Notes under the pieces: generated by a model
Databases searched by the model: none
Told to the model about the DNA's origin: nothing
The model's input: only the letters and a program-made list of their open reading frames with translations
Position numbers and translations under genes: made by a program
Assembly (NCBI GenBank): GCA_017303895.1
Contig: JAFLBF010000001.1
Coordinates: forward strand, 620,001-684,000
DNA from: Bacteroidota bacterium
GTDB lineage: Bacteria > Bacteroidota > Bacteroidia > 2-12-FULL-35-15
Direction: 5' to 3'
Length of the DNA: 64,000 bases
Shown here: piece by piece, positions 40,786 through 48,673 of the stretch
Layout of the letters: each line of letters starts with the position of its first letter
How positions within the stretch are numbered: the stretch's first letter is position 1

Positions 40786-41420
40786 TTATTTTCCGCCCAG
40801 GCTTTTGCTAGTGTTTCAGTAAATATACTTTCCGGTTGAGCTCCTGATATTCCATATTTACGATCGATCACAAAGAATGGAACGCCTCTTACACCTATCT
40901 GTTGCGCTTCACGGATATCTTTATCCACTTCACTTAAATAGTTTAGATCCCTTAACGCCAAACGAACTTCGCTTTCTTCTAATCCAATTTCTTTTCCTAA
41001 TTCAACAAGCGTTTTTTCATCGTCAACATTTTTCCCTTCTGTAAAATAGGCTTTAAACAAATGCTCTTCGATCTCGTTTCCTTTGTTTTTTGTTTTTGCT
41101 AATTGTATCAAACAATGCGCTTTTAATGAATTCGCAACAATGGCTTTGTCAAAGTCATACGTCAAACCTACTTCTTTCGCCATATTGGTTACATGTGTAT
41201 TCATTTCTTTGGCTTGTTCTATCGACCAGCCCTTTATTTCGGCTAAATATCGATTGATGTTTTTTCCGGTATCGGTCTTCATCGTTGGGTTCAGCATATA
41301 GCTTTTCCAAATGATCTCTACATGCTCTTTGTTTTCAAACTTTGCTAATGCAGTTTCCAGTCTGCGTTTTCCGATATAACAAAACGGACACATGATGTCC
41401 GACCAAATTTCTATTTTCAC
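40782..41420 (-). CDS. DsbA family (FrnE-like) thioredoxin-fold oxidoreductase
   Basis: 212 residues without a signal peptide, so cytosolic. N-terminal strand KIEIWSDIMCPFCYIGKRRLE with the CxxC pair (CPFC) characteristic of the FrnE/2-hydroxychromene isomerase-like branch of DsbA proteins; helical insertion; and the cis-Pro strand IGVRGVPFFVIDRKYGISGAQP near residue 180. FrnE-type proteins are disulfide isomerases or oxidoreductases linked to stress resistance in some bacteria. Minus-strand TATCTTTG at 41443-41450 is a likely -7 box with a 17-base leader. Confidence 0.9.
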   Translation of the reverse strand: MKIEIWSDIMCPFCYIGKRRLETALAKFENKEHVEIIWKSYMLNPTMKTDTGKNINRYLAEIKGWSIEQAKEMNTHVTNMAKEVGLTYDFDKAIVANSLKAHCLIQLAKTKNKGNEIEEHLFKAYFTEGKNVDDEKTLVELGKEIGLEESEVRLALRDLNYLSEVDKDIREAQQIGVRGVPFFVIDRKYGISGAQPESIFTETLAKAWAENN

Positions 41421-41442
41421 GTTGAAGGCTTAAAGATATTTG

Positions 41443-41450
41443 CAAAGATA
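41443..41450 (-). promoter_or_regulatory. -7 element TATCTTTG for the DsbA-family gene
   Basis: Minus-strand match to TAnnTTTG, about 23 bases before the start codon at 41420. Confidence 0.4.
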
Positions 41451-41532
41451 CTTATCTTACATTGAACAGTAATCAAAGTAAATAATTTGTAGTTCCTTAA
41501 ATACGAATTATGGTGTGAGGAGATAAGTGAAA

Positions 41533-41577
41533 TAAAAAAGCGAGTGCTTTTCGCTTTCGCTCTAAACACTCGCTTTC
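41533..41577 (-). terminator. Terminator downstream of the CAT-anticodon tRNA
   Basis: AAAGCGAGTG (41537-41546) pairs with CACTCGCTTT (41567-41576); the leftward reading ends in a run of six T (41534-41539 complement). The 20-base interior could partly pair. Confidence 0.75.
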
Positions 41578-41584
41578 TCTTGGG

Positions 41585-41658
41585 TGGGCCCACTTGGGAT
41601 CGAACCAAGCACCCACAGATTATGAGTCTGTTGCTCTAACCGACTGAGCTATAGGCCC
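41585..41658 (-). tRNA. tRNA with CAT anticodon (elongator Met, or Ile2)
   Basis: Minus-strand 74-base cloverleaf: acceptor GGGCCTA with TGGGCCC, D arm GCTCAGTCGGTTAGAGC, anticodon loop CTCATAA (anticodon CAT) on stem CAGA/TCTG, T arm CTTGG-TTCGATC-CCAAG, discriminator A. The anticodon stem lacks the three G-C pairs of initiator tRNA, so it is elongator Met, or a lysidine-modified Ile reader; sequence alone leaves this open. After the discriminator the genome has CCCA rather than an exact CCA. Confidence 0.9.
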
Positions 41659-41698
41659 AATTACTTAAACAATAAGTAATTTTAGGACTGCAAAGCTA

Positions 41699-41706
41699 TA
41701 TATTTG
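41699..41706 (+). promoter_or_regulatory. -7 element TATATTTG for the HAD phosphatase gene
   Basis: Covers the in-frame TTG at 41704 and lies 33 bases before the ATG at 41740, which is therefore the start. Confidence 0.5.
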
Positions 41707-41739
41707 CAGCAAATTAACAAACCAATACTTGCAATTTTT

Positions 41740-42369
41740 ATGGAAATAGACCTGAATCGCTATAAAAATATCATATTCGACCTGGGCGGTGTAATTCTAA
41801 ATATTGATTATGATCTTTCTGTTCAAGCATTTCGTAAGTTGGGTCTGGATAATTTTCAGGAACATTTTTCTCAAGCACAACAAAAACACCTTTTCGATCA
41901 ATATGAAAAAGGCTTGATCACTTCAGATGAATTTCGTGCCGAATTATTGAAACATTTTGATGAAACGGTCTCGGTTGCTGATATTGATAATGCCTGGAAT
42001 GCTTTGTTGCTCGATCTTCCCGAGGAACGATTGGATGTACTCCGTTTCGCTAAAAACACACACCGGACCTTTTTATTAAGTAACACCAACGAAATTCATA
42101 TTGATGAATTTAACCGCTATCTAAAAAGAGAGTTTGATCTGAATAACCTCAAATCCTTTTTTGAAAAAGCTTATTTGTCATACGAGATCGGCATGCGTAA
42201 ACCGGATCAGGAGATCTTTCAATTTGTGTTGGATCAAAATGGCTTATTGCCCGAAGAAACCCTGTTTATTGATGATAGTAAGCAACATATTGATGCTGCG
42301 CAAATATTAGGAATAAATACGCATTGGTTGACGAATGGCAAAACGATCGTAGATCTCTTTGGCAAATAG
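41740..42369 (+). CDS. HAD family (IA) phosphatase
   Basis: 209 residues. Haloacid dehalogenase hydrolase acting on small phosphate esters. Motif I is IIFDLGGVILNID (nucleophile Asp of FDLGG; the usual second Asp is replaced by Gly-Gly, as in the YihX/epoxide-hydrolase-like branch), motif II LLSNTNEIH, motif III Lys in GMRKPDQEIF, motif IV LFIDDSKQHIDAA. The cap domain is helical (about 20-85). YihX-like enzymes act on alpha-glucose-1-phosphate, but substrate cannot be assigned. Start corrected to ATG 41740 because the longer frame begins inside the -7 box. Confidence 0.88.
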   Translation: MEIDLNRYKNIIFDLGGVILNIDYDLSVQAFRKLGLDNFQEHFSQAQQKHLFDQYEKGLITSDEFRAELLKHFDETVSVADIDNAWNALLLDLPEERLDVLRFAKNTHRTFLLSNTNEIHIDEFNRYLKREFDLNNLKSFFEKAYLSYEIGMRKPDQEIFQFVLDQNGLLPEETLFIDDSKQHIDAAQILGINTHWLTNGKTIVDLFGK

Positions 42370-42399
42370 AAAAAATTAAATTTTACTATCTTTACCCTG

Positions 42400-43095
42400 A
42401 TGAAAAGATTGTTGCCCATTTTTCTTTTTCTTTTTTTGTTCGCTTCAGAAGATCTCTTTTCTCAAAAAAGTCCTTCCGGCTCCTATACACTTGAAGAAGC
42501 TCCTCAGAAAAAGATCAAAGAAAGGAAAGATCGAATTGTTGTTGACTTTAGTTATGATGGATGGTCGGGTCTCCCTCCCGGGATTCAGCAAAAACCTTAC
42601 TCCTTAGGAGGGAATGCCTATTTGATGTGGGATTATCCTATGGGTTACGGCCCCTTGAGTATTGCATTTGGTGCCGGTTTCAGCACACACAATGTTCATA
42701 CAAATGGAGAAATAACATACAGTATTGATGGGAAATACACCTCCTTACAGCCGATTACCAGACCTTACAAAAGAAATAAACTATCCTGCAATTATGTGGA
42801 GATACCACTTGAATTAAGAATTCGTACAGGTGCCAATAGTCATGGTTTTAAGCTTGCTATTGGCGGTCGAATAGGATATATGTATAATGCACACACGAAG
42901 GTGATCGATGATGATGGGAAAAGAAAAGTGTATTGGATAAAAAATTTGAATCCCTGGAGATATGGTGTTTCTTTCCGTATTGGATATGACAAATACACCA
43001 TTCAAGGATTTTATGCTCTTTCTGAGCTTTTTGATAAAGGGAACGGGCCTAAAATGGTTCCTTATTCAATTGGTGTAGGATTATTATTGTATTAA
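42400..43095 (+). CDS. Outer-membrane beta-barrel protein, uncharacterised
   Basis: 231 residues with a signal peptide (LLPIFLFLFLFASEDLFSQ) and a mature part with alternating hydrophobic strands, many Gly and aromatic residues and a terminal strand ending VPYSIGVGLLLY, the pattern of a small 8-10 strand outer-membrane barrel (PorT-like or OmpA-barrel-like). Strands such as YVEIPLELRIRTG and GFKLAIGGRIGYMYN support this. It starts 30 bases after the HAD gene and is 4 bases from the next gene, a MORN lipoprotein, so the two are likely cotranslated. Function unknown. Confidence 0.75.
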   Translation: MKRLLPIFLFLFLFASEDLFSQKSPSGSYTLEEAPQKKIKERKDRIVVDFSYDGWSGLPPGIQQKPYSLGGNAYLMWDYPMGYGPLSIAFGAGFSTHNVHTNGEITYSIDGKYTSLQPITRPYKRNKLSCNYVEIPLELRIRTGANSHGFKLAIGGRIGYMYNAHTKVIDDDGKRKVYWIKNLNPWRYGVSFRIGYDKYTIQGFYALSELFDKGNGPKMVPYSIGVGLLLY

Positions 43096-43099
43096 ACTT

Positions 43100-43525
43100 A
43101 TGTTACGGATCATATTTATTTTATCGATAATGCTTGCTTCTGCTTGCAATCAACAGGTTAAAGAAAAGACCGCTCAACCATCTCCCAACGACTCTCTTCA
43201 ATCATCCGTTTCTACTGCAAAAGCAGTTGTTGATGGAGAATTCATAAAACGTTATGATAATGGTGTGGTGGAAGCTAGAGGTATGATGAAGGCCGGAAAG
43301 CGTGATGGTGTTTGGAAAAGTTTCTATAAGGATGGAATGCCTTGGAGCGAAACTACCTTTGTGGATGGTAAAAAAGAAGGAAGTACCAGTTCCTGGTATG
43401 AGAATGGACAAAAACGTTACGAAGGCTTCTATAAAAACGATGTGGAAAGTGGTCTTTGGATCTTCTGGGACGACAAAGGAAATATAGCTACAAAAAAGAA
43501 CTATGACCTTGATAATGAGAAATAA
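43100..43525 (+). CDS. Lipoprotein with MORN-type repeats
   Basis: 141 residues. Signal peptide with lipobox (LASAC, Cys16) then a short Ser/Gln linker, then 3-4 MORN-like units of about 23 residues of the form F/W-x-DG-x-x-x-x-x-x-Y-x-x-G (for example DGVWKSFYKDGMPWSETTF, NGQKRYEGFYKND, GLWIFWDDKGN). This is the toxin-antitoxin-named YwqK group, whose name does not imply a toxin here. It probably sits in the outer membrane, perhaps with the upstream barrel. A promoter for the next gene lies in its 3' end. Confidence 0.8.
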   Translation: MLRIIFILSIMLASACNQQVKEKTAQPSPNDSLQSSVSTAKAVVDGEFIKRYDNGVVEARGMMKAGKRDGVWKSFYKDGMPWSETTFVDGKKEGSTSSWYENGQKRYEGFYKNDVESGLWIFWDDKGNIATKKNYDLDNEK

Positions 43526-43538
43526 TTTTATATTTTTG
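43508..43538 (+). promoter_or_regulatory. Promoter of the secreted CxxCH protein gene
   Basis: CTTG (43508-43511), 19-base spacer, TATTTTTG (43531-43538), in the end of the MORN gene. The stem TTGGGG/CCCCAA (43536-43541 with 43551-43556) overlaps the start region of the transcript. Confidence 0.5.
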
Positions 43539-43561
43539 GGGAAACTCTAACCCCAATATCT

Positions 43562-44407
43562 ATGAAAATCTCTACAAAATTCGTCATTTCTATTTTTACC
43601 TTATCAATAGGCGCAATTTGCATCTCTGAATTTACAACTCCTGTGCACGGCAATGGAAGCGGTGCTCCATCCGGAAAAACAGGATCTCCGGGTGATGGAG
43701 CCAATTGTACACAATGTCATTCAGGAACTCCAACAACTCAAGCAGGACTGATCACTTCAACGATTCCCGGTGCAGGTTATACTCCTGGCCAAACCTATAC
43801 GATCACAGCAAGTATTGTATCCAATCCTACTGTAAAATTTGGTTTTGAAGTGTCACCTCAAAATACTTCAGGAACACAAATGGGAACATTGGTTGTGACC
43901 AACTCTACTGAGACACAATTAGTAGGAGCAGGAAAATACATTACTCACAAATCTGCAGGAACTGCAGGAACAGGATCAAGAACATGGACCTTTAACTGGA
44001 CAGCTCCTGCTGCAGGAAGTGGTGCCGTAACTTTTTATGGTGCGTTCAATAAAACAAATAATAGTGGTACAAATGCAGGCGATGCAATTGTGTTGTCGTC
44101 TCTAACTGTTCAGGAGAATACTGCCACAAGTATAAGTGAGGAAAATGCTAACTTGAATGTAAATGTGTTTCCAAATCCTTCATCTGAACACTTTACATTA
44201 TCTTATGAATTAATGGAGAATGCAAAAGTAGAAGCACGATTGATCTCACTTACTGGTCAAGTTGTGAAAGTGTTGATGAATGAAGAGCAAGTAGCAGGAA
44301 AAAACGGAAAACGTTTTGAGATCGATCCATCTATTGCGAAGGGGACATACTTTGTTTCAGTTTCTGTGAATGGCGTATCTACCACTCAAAAAATCTTAAT
44401 TAAATAA
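43562..44407 (+). CDS. T9SS-secreted Reelin/choice-of-anchor V-like protein with one CxxCH motif
   Basis: 281 residues. An N-terminal hydrophobic signal (about 5-25), then SGAPSGKTGSPGDGANCTQCHSG with a c-type haem motif CTQCH at about residues 54-58. A beta-sandwich domain of about 130 residues (FGFEVSPQNTSGTQMG, HKSAGTAGTGSRTWTFNWTAP, AFNKTNNSGTNAGD) is of the Reelin-like or choice-of-anchor V type. A T9SS type A sorting domain ends it (VFPNPSSEHF, KGTYFVSV, KILIK). If haem is attached at the periplasm, this would be a secreted or surface haem protein. It heads the run of genes to 46327. Confidence 0.82.
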   Translation: MKISTKFVISIFTLSIGAICISEFTTPVHGNGSGAPSGKTGSPGDGANCTQCHSGTPTTQAGLITSTIPGAGYTPGQTYTITASIVSNPTVKFGFEVSPQNTSGTQMGTLVVTNSTETQLVGAGKYITHKSAGTAGTGSRTWTFNWTAPAAGSGAVTFYGAFNKTNNSGTNAGDAIVLSSLTVQENTATSISEENANLNVNVFPNPSSEHFTLSYELMENAKVEARLISLTGQVVKVLMNEEQVAGKNGKRFEIDPSIAKGTYFVSVSVNGVSTTQKILIK

Positions 44408-44428
44408 TAGTTACAAGGTATTCAAAAC

Positions 44429-44770
44429 ATGAAAAAAGTATTTCTTTTTCTCTCATTGATCCTATTGGCTTTTGGTTCTTGTACTTATACAAAAGTGGAA
44501 GTGCCGGCCAAAGAAGATACATGTGATACGATATCTTATGCCAATGATATTGTTCCGATCATGACCGCTAATTGCACAGGTTGTCATGGGTCAGGATTCT
44601 CTTCCGGAGATTTTACAACTTATGCAGCCATAAAGTTGAGAGCTGACAATGGGGTGCTTAAAAACCGTATTGTCACCCAACGCGATATGCCACCGGCACC
44701 GGCTACTATGCCGGATTCATTACGAACCATCATTAACTGCTGGATATCGCAAGGAGCACCAAACAATTAG
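44429..44770 (+). CDS. Small c-type cytochrome-like lipoprotein
   Basis: 113 residues with signal peptide and lipobox (AFGSC, Cys18), then a haem-binding motif CTGCH (about residues 49-53) in the context IVPIMTANCTGCHGSG, and MPPAPATMPDSLRTIINCWISQGAP near the end, where a Met could be the sixth ligand. It resembles the short cytochrome c-like domain often found in secreted Bacteroidota and Planctomycetes proteins. Likely tethered in the periplasm or outer membrane. It lies 21 bases after the secreted CxxCH protein, in the same unit. Confidence 0.82.
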   Translation: MKKVFLFLSLILLAFGSCTYTKVEVPAKEDTCDTISYANDIVPIMTANCTGCHGSGFSSGDFTTYAAIKLRADNGVLKNRIVTQRDMPPAPATMPDSLRTIINCWISQGAPNN

Positions 44771-44812
44771 TAGGCATAGTTATTGTTTTTAAACATTTAA
44801 AAAATTTTACAC

Positions 44813-45361
44813 ATGAAAAAAATTGTATTGCTTGCATTCATCTTCTTGAGCATAAATGCATTAAATGCCCAGATCTATATCGCAAAATCTTGTGTGATCA
44901 GTTTCTTCTCTTCTTCTCCTTTGGAAAATATTGAAGCGATCAATAAGAACACAAAACCAGTTATTAATACTGCTACCGGTGATGTTCAAATGAAAATTGC
45001 GATCACCGGTTTTGTTTTTGAAAAGCCTTTAATGCAAGAGCATTTCAATGAGAATTATTTGGAATCCGAAAAATATCCAAGTGCTATTTTTAAAGGGAAG
45101 ATCAATGAAAAGATCGATTGGACAAAAGATGGTGAGCATAAAGTAACTGTTACCGGAACGTTCGAGATCCATGGAGTGAAAAAAGAACGTACAATTGATG
45201 GTGTTGTAACAATTAAAGGAAACGAGGTTACCATCAGTTCTAAATTCAATATTCATATTGCTGATTACAACATCAAAGTACCTAGTCTTTATGTTAAAAA
45301 TATAGCAGAAGATGTAGAAGTAAAAATTAATGCGGTTTTAGAACCTTACAAAAAGAACTAA
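44813..45361 (+). CDS. YceI family protein
   Basis: 182 residues with a signal peptide (IVLLAFIFLSINALNAQ). YceI proteins are lipocalin-like periplasmic barrels that bind isoprenoid chains. The family is recognisable from SCVISFFSSSPLENIEA near the start, MKIAITGFVFEKPLMQEHFNENYLESEKYPSAIFKG and VTGTFEIHGVKKERTIDG. It may carry a polyisoprenoid such as a quinone for the neighbouring haem proteins; that is inference from context. It lies 6 bases before the DUF5777 gene. Confidence 0.9.
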   Translation: MKKIVLLAFIFLSINALNAQIYIAKSCVISFFSSSPLENIEAINKNTKPVINTATGDVQMKIAITGFVFEKPLMQEHFNENYLESEKYPSAIFKGKINEKIDWTKDGEHKVTVTGTFEIHGVKKERTIDGVVTIKGNEVTISSKFNIHIADYNIKVPSLYVKNIAEDVEVKINAVLEPYKKN

Positions 45362-45367
45362 ATATTT

Positions 45368-46327
45368 ATGACCTCCTATACAACAAAATTATTTTTTGTA
45401 ATAGCTTTTAGCGCATCTGCTATTTCTTCTTTTGCTCAAGATGATCTCTTAAGTTTAACAGAAGATCCTAATGCTAAAAAAACACATGACAAAGTTTTTG
45501 CAACCTTTAAAGGAGCAAAAGTGATCAATGCGCAAACAACAGAAACCGTAAAGAAAAAGACCTTGGATTTTTGTATCACTCACCGCTTTGGCAATATTGG
45601 AGAAGCTAGCGGAGGAGGGCCACATGCTTTATATGGCTTGGATAATATTTCGGATATCCGTATAGGTTTTAGCTATGGTGTTACCGATAATTTAACACTT
45701 GGATGGGGTAGAAGCAAAGCAAAAGAAATGCTCGATGGAATGGTGAAATACCGCTTCTTAACGCAAACTCAGGATAATCATATTCCTTTATCGATCGCGT
45801 TTTATGGCGACATGAGTTATAATCCGCAAGTGTCGAGTCAGTTTTATAGTGGAGCGGTTCTGCCTGCCGACTTTAAAAAAGACGATATGCACCGTTTTGC
45901 CTATACCAGTCAATTGATCATTGCCCGTAAGTTTGGTTCCCGTTTCTCGATGGAAATTTTACCAACGTATCAGCACAGAAATTTTATTATTGCAAACATC
46001 AATCCGGATAACGGTGCTGTGGAAAGCAATGATCTGTTTGCTGTTGGCGCTGCTGCTCGTTTAAAATTAACACAACGCATCTGTTTGGTAGCCGATTATT
46101 TCTATACGTTCTCCAAATACCGTACAAATAATTCTGCTACTCCATACTACAATGCTTTGGCTGTTGGTATCGAAATTGAAACTGGTGGTCACGTATTTCA
46201 CCTGAATTTTACAAATGCTACAGGGATCATAGAAAACAATTTTATTCCTAATACCACAGATAGCTGGAGCAAAGGCGGAGTGAAATTCGGATTCAATATT
46301 TCCCGCGTATTCAATATCGGGAAATAG
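45368..46327 (+). CDS. DUF5777 family beta-barrel protein
   Basis: 319 residues with a signal peptide (about 1-24) and an outer-membrane barrel of many short strands (THRFGNIGEASGGGPHALYG, IRIGFSYGVTDNLTLGWG, MVKYRFLTQ), ending with a Phe/Lys strand GGVKFGFNISRVFNIGK. The family name DUF5777 comes from recollection of its motif KTLDFCITHRFG. In other Bacteroidota it accompanies YceI and c-type cytochrome genes, as here. It may be the outer-membrane partner for those proteins. It ends the run at the terminator at 46346. Confidence 0.8.
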   Translation: MTSYTTKLFFVIAFSASAISSFAQDDLLSLTEDPNAKKTHDKVFATFKGAKVINAQTTETVKKKTLDFCITHRFGNIGEASGGGPHALYGLDNISDIRIGFSYGVTDNLTLGWGRSKAKEMLDGMVKYRFLTQTQDNHIPLSIAFYGDMSYNPQVSSQFYSGAVLPADFKKDDMHRFAYTSQLIIARKFGSRFSMEILPTYQHRNFIIANINPDNGAVESNDLFAVGAAARLKLTQRICLVADYFYTFSKYRTNNSATPYYNALAVGIEIETGGHVFHLNFTNATGIIENNFIPNTTDSWSKGGVKFGFNISRVFNIGK

Positions 46328-46345
46328 TAAAGCATAACTTATTAG

Positions 46346-46384
46346 TAGAGCCTGTTCATAAAACGTTCAGGCTCTTTTTTTTAT
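46346..46384 (+). terminator. Terminator after the haem/YceI/DUF5777 cluster
   Basis: AGAGCCTG (46347-46354) pairs with CAGGCTCT (46368-46375) around a 13-base loop, followed by TTTTTTTT. Confidence 0.88.
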
Positions 46385-46399
46385 GCATCAATAATCATT

Positions 46400-46407
46400 T
46401 ATTTTTG
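46400..46407 (+). promoter_or_regulatory. -7 element TATTTTTG, start codon four bases later
   Basis: TATTTTTG is followed by CAGT and then the ATG at 46412, so the mRNA of the DUF4271 gene is predicted to be leaderless or nearly so. Confidence 0.5.
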
Positions 46408-46411
46408 CAGT

Positions 46412-47188
46412 ATGTTATTCCTGCTATTAAATACGATCCATCTATCCCTTGCTTCGAAAGACACAATGGAAACATCCTCTATTTTTAGCGAACATTTGCT
46501 TTCACCCAAGGCTCCAAAGCCGATCATTCACTATACTCATTACGACTATCTGATCGCCTCGGTATTGCTTTTAATGTACATCCTTTTTGTAATGCTGTAC
46601 ATCAAGAACAGAAAGCGTTTGAATCAGGTTATCAAAGCATTTTACATAAACAGATTTGCCAGCCAATTGGCACGTGAAGAGGTGTCGGTGGTAAACCGTG
46701 TCTCGGTGCTTTTATCGATCATTTTTTTGTTTTCCATTACCTTGTTCATCCGCCAGATCATGGAGTACTACGGCTGGTTCAGCGAGGTGAATGAAATGCT
46801 TCTGTTCCTGTCCATTTTAGCCTCCGTTATCATGGTATATGCTGTAAAGTTCATTACCATCAAGTTTTTGGGTTTTGTATTCAAAACGGCAAAGGAAACC
46901 GATGAATATGCCCTTACTGTGCTTCTGTATATTAATAGTTTGGGACTATTTCTTCTGCCTATTGTTGTTTGTATAGCCTTTGCCCAAAATGTTTCCATTG
47001 AAATTTTCATCCAAATTGGGCTCTACATATTAGCGATATTTCTTTTTACCCGGATGGTCAGGGGATTGATTATTGGTTTAAACAGTGTCCGGGTTTCCAA
47101 ATTCTATTTATTTTTATATCTTTGCAGCCTTGAAATACTGCCTTTGATTGTGATGATCAAAATTTTTATTCGATCAACATTATCTTAA
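46412..47188 (+). CDS. DUF4271 family membrane protein
   Basis: 258 residues with an N-terminal signal-like helix and about six to seven further membrane helices (for example YDYLIASVLLLMYILFVMLY, VSVLLSIIFLFSITLFIRQ, LFLFLYLCSLEILPLIVM). The family DUF4271 is found in Bacteroidota next to uroporphyrinogen-III synthase, the gene order seen here (38 bases to hemD). Function unknown. The ATG at 46412 is preferred to an inner Met at 46466 because it begins the signal-like helix. The start lies four bases after the -7 box. Confidence 0.8.
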   Translation: MLFLLLNTIHLSLASKDTMETSSIFSEHLLSPKAPKPIIHYTHYDYLIASVLLLMYILFVMLYIKNRKRLNQVIKAFYINRFASQLAREEVSVVNRVSVLLSIIFLFSITLFIRQIMEYYGWFSEVNEMLLFLSILASVIMVYAVKFITIKFLGFVFKTAKETDEYALTVLLYINSLGLFLLPIVVCIAFAQNVSIEIFIQIGLYILAIFLFTRMVRGLIIGLNSVRVSKFYLFLYLCSLEILPLIVMIKIFIRSTLS

Positions 47189-47225
47189 AGCGGAAATTTT
47201 GTTTAACTAACTAATCGACAGAAAA

Positions 47226-47978
47226 TTGAAAGTTAAAACAATACTGGTTTCTCAACCCAAGCCAGAGGGTGACAAATCACCATATTTTGACCTTGCAAAA
47301 AAGTGCAATGTAAAAATTGATTTCCGTCCATTCATTAAAGTTGAAGGCATTTCTGCGCAGGATTTTCGTAAACAAAAGATCAATATTTTAGACCATACTG
47401 CTGTTATTATGACCAGTCGTAATGCAGTAGATCACTATTTCCGTATGTGTCAGGAAATGCGGGTAACCGTTCCTGAAACCATGAAGTATTTTTGTATCTC
47501 CGAATCAACAGCCTATTACCTACAGAAATATGTGCTTTACAGAAAGCGCAAAATTTTTCATGGTAAACAAACCGTTACCGACCTCTTAGATGTATTGAAA
47601 AAGCATAAGCTGGAGAATTTTTTGGTGCCTTGTTCAGATATTGCAAAAGAAGAAGTAGTAGAAAAATTGGAGTCGCTTAAGATCAAGCATACTAAGGCAA
47701 TTATGTTCAAAACAGTTGCCAGCGACCTAAGTGATCTGGCAAATGTGAATTATGATATGCTGGTGTTCTTCAGTCCCGCAGGTATCAAATCACTATTTAA
47801 GAATTTCCCTAAGTTCAAGCAAAATAAAACACGTATTGCCTGTTTTGGCCCTACCACAGCAAAAGCTGTTGAGGAAGCCGGTTTGCGGTTGGATGTACAT
47901 GCTCCTAATCCAAAGGCGCCTTCTATGACCATGGCTTTGGAGCAATATATTGTTGCAGCAAATAAGGCAGCGAAATAG
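47226..47978 (+). CDS. hemD: Uroporphyrinogen-III synthase
   Basis: 250 residues from a TTG at 47226 (the frame has no earlier ATG and the product begins MKVKTILVSQPKPE, as expected). Cyclises hydroxymethylbilane to uroporphyrinogen III for haem, sirohaem or cobalamin. The family is poorly conserved; visible markers are SRNAVDHYFR, LVPCSDIAKEEVVEKLE, MLVFFSPAGIKSLF and the final FGPTTAKAVEEAGLRLDV with its conserved Gly-Thr-T-A. The haem supply fits a genome with c-type cytochromes. It lies 38 bases downstream of DUF4271. Confidence 0.9.
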   Translation: MKVKTILVSQPKPEGDKSPYFDLAKKCNVKIDFRPFIKVEGISAQDFRKQKINILDHTAVIMTSRNAVDHYFRMCQEMRVTVPETMKYFCISESTAYYLQKYVLYRKRKIFHGKQTVTDLLDVLKKHKLENFLVPCSDIAKEEVVEKLESLKIKHTKAIMFKTVASDLSDLANVNYDMLVFFSPAGIKSLFKNFPKFKQNKTRIACFGPTTAKAVEEAGLRLDVHAPNPKAPSMTMALEQYIVAANKAAK

Positions 47979-48012
47979 GATTGCCGCTCATACATCGCTT
48001 TAACCGCTCCTT

Positions 48013-48027
48013 CACAATTTAATTGTG
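48013..48027. promoter_or_regulatory. 15-base palindrome upstream of rnpA
   Basis: CACAATT-T-AATTGTG is a perfect inverted repeat. It overlaps the expected -33 region of a weak promoter whose -7 box may be TACCTTTA (48047-48054), so it could be an operator. Confidence 0.4.
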
Positions 48028-48062
48028 TTTTAGAATTAATAATTTTTACCTTTATCCATCTA

Positions 48063-48437
48063 ATGCAAACATTTACTAAAACGGAACGTTTAAGTAGTAA
48101 ATTATTAATTGATAAACTGGTAGAAAAAGGCAGATCATTTAATAATTCACCCTTTAAATTTGTATGGATAGAGCTGGAGGAAAGTGCTACGCCTGTTCAG
48201 TTTTTGATAAGTGTACCGAAACGGAATTTTAAAAAAGCGGTCGACCGGAATAAGTTAAAACGCAGATCAAGAGAAGCATACAGAAAGAATAAAGCTGATC
48301 TGTTGATCAGACAATTGGGAGGCAAAAAGATCTGTTTAATGCTTGTGTACATTGCAAAAGAGAAGTTGGAGTATGTTGAAATAGAACAAAAAATAAAAGA
48401 GGGCTTGCAACGATTAGTAAAAACAATTAATTCCTGA
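48063..48437 (+). CDS. rnpA: Ribonuclease P protein component
   Basis: 124 residues. Protein subunit of RNase P, which trims the 5' leader of tRNA precursors. The signature is intact: FLISVPKRNFKKAVDRNKLKRRSREAYRKNK (shown in parts: VPKRNFKKAVDRNK and LKRRSREAYRK), with the central R-N-x-x-K-R-R-x-R-E motif. It is strongly basic. yidD follows three bases after the stop, the usual bacterial order. rpmH is not immediately upstream. Confidence 0.95.
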   Translation: MQTFTKTERLSSKLLIDKLVEKGRSFNNSPFKFVWIELEESATPVQFLISVPKRNFKKAVDRNKLKRRSREAYRKNKADLLIRQLGGKKICLMLVYIAKEKLEYVEIEQKIKEGLQRLVKTINS

Positions 48438-48440
48438 CCA

Positions 48441-48671
48441 TTGAAAATTCTGCTGGCGCCATTTAAATTTTTGTTCATTGCTTTGATCCGGTTCTATCAA
48501 TATGCTATTTCTCCTTTATTGGGCCCATCGTGCAGGTTCACCCCTTCATGCTCTCAATATGGAGTGGAAGCCATACAGAAACACGGTCCGTTCAAAGGCG
48601 GATATTTAACAATAAAACGATTTTTAAAATGTCATCCCTGGGGTGGCCACGGTCACGATCCCGTACCATAA
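48441..48671 (+). CDS. yidD: Membrane protein insertion efficiency factor YidD
   Basis: 76 residues from a TTG at 48441 (no ATG in register before the conserved core). A short amphipathic inner-membrane-associated protein that helps YidC-dependent insertion. Diagnostic sequence: [31 protein letters not shown] and the end GGHGHDPVP, here described by its segments [17 protein letters not shown] and [16 protein letters not shown]. Three Cys are present as usual. It sits between rnpA and a protease gene whose start overlaps no more than two bases downstream. Confidence 0.95.
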   Translation: MKILLAPFKFLFIALIRFYQYAISPLLGPSCRFTPSCSQYGVEAIQKHGPFKGGYLTIKRFLKCHPWGGHGHDPVP

Positions 48672-48673
48672 AT

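Noticed and set aside
43100-43525. YwqK-type protein as a toxin-antitoxin component
   Set aside because: The family name is historical; the product is a MORN-repeat lipoprotein and there is no toxin gene.
48530-48673. 48-residue N-terminal extension of the S41 peptidase
   Set aside because: It sits inside yidD in another frame, has no conserved residues and precedes a good signal helix start at 48674.
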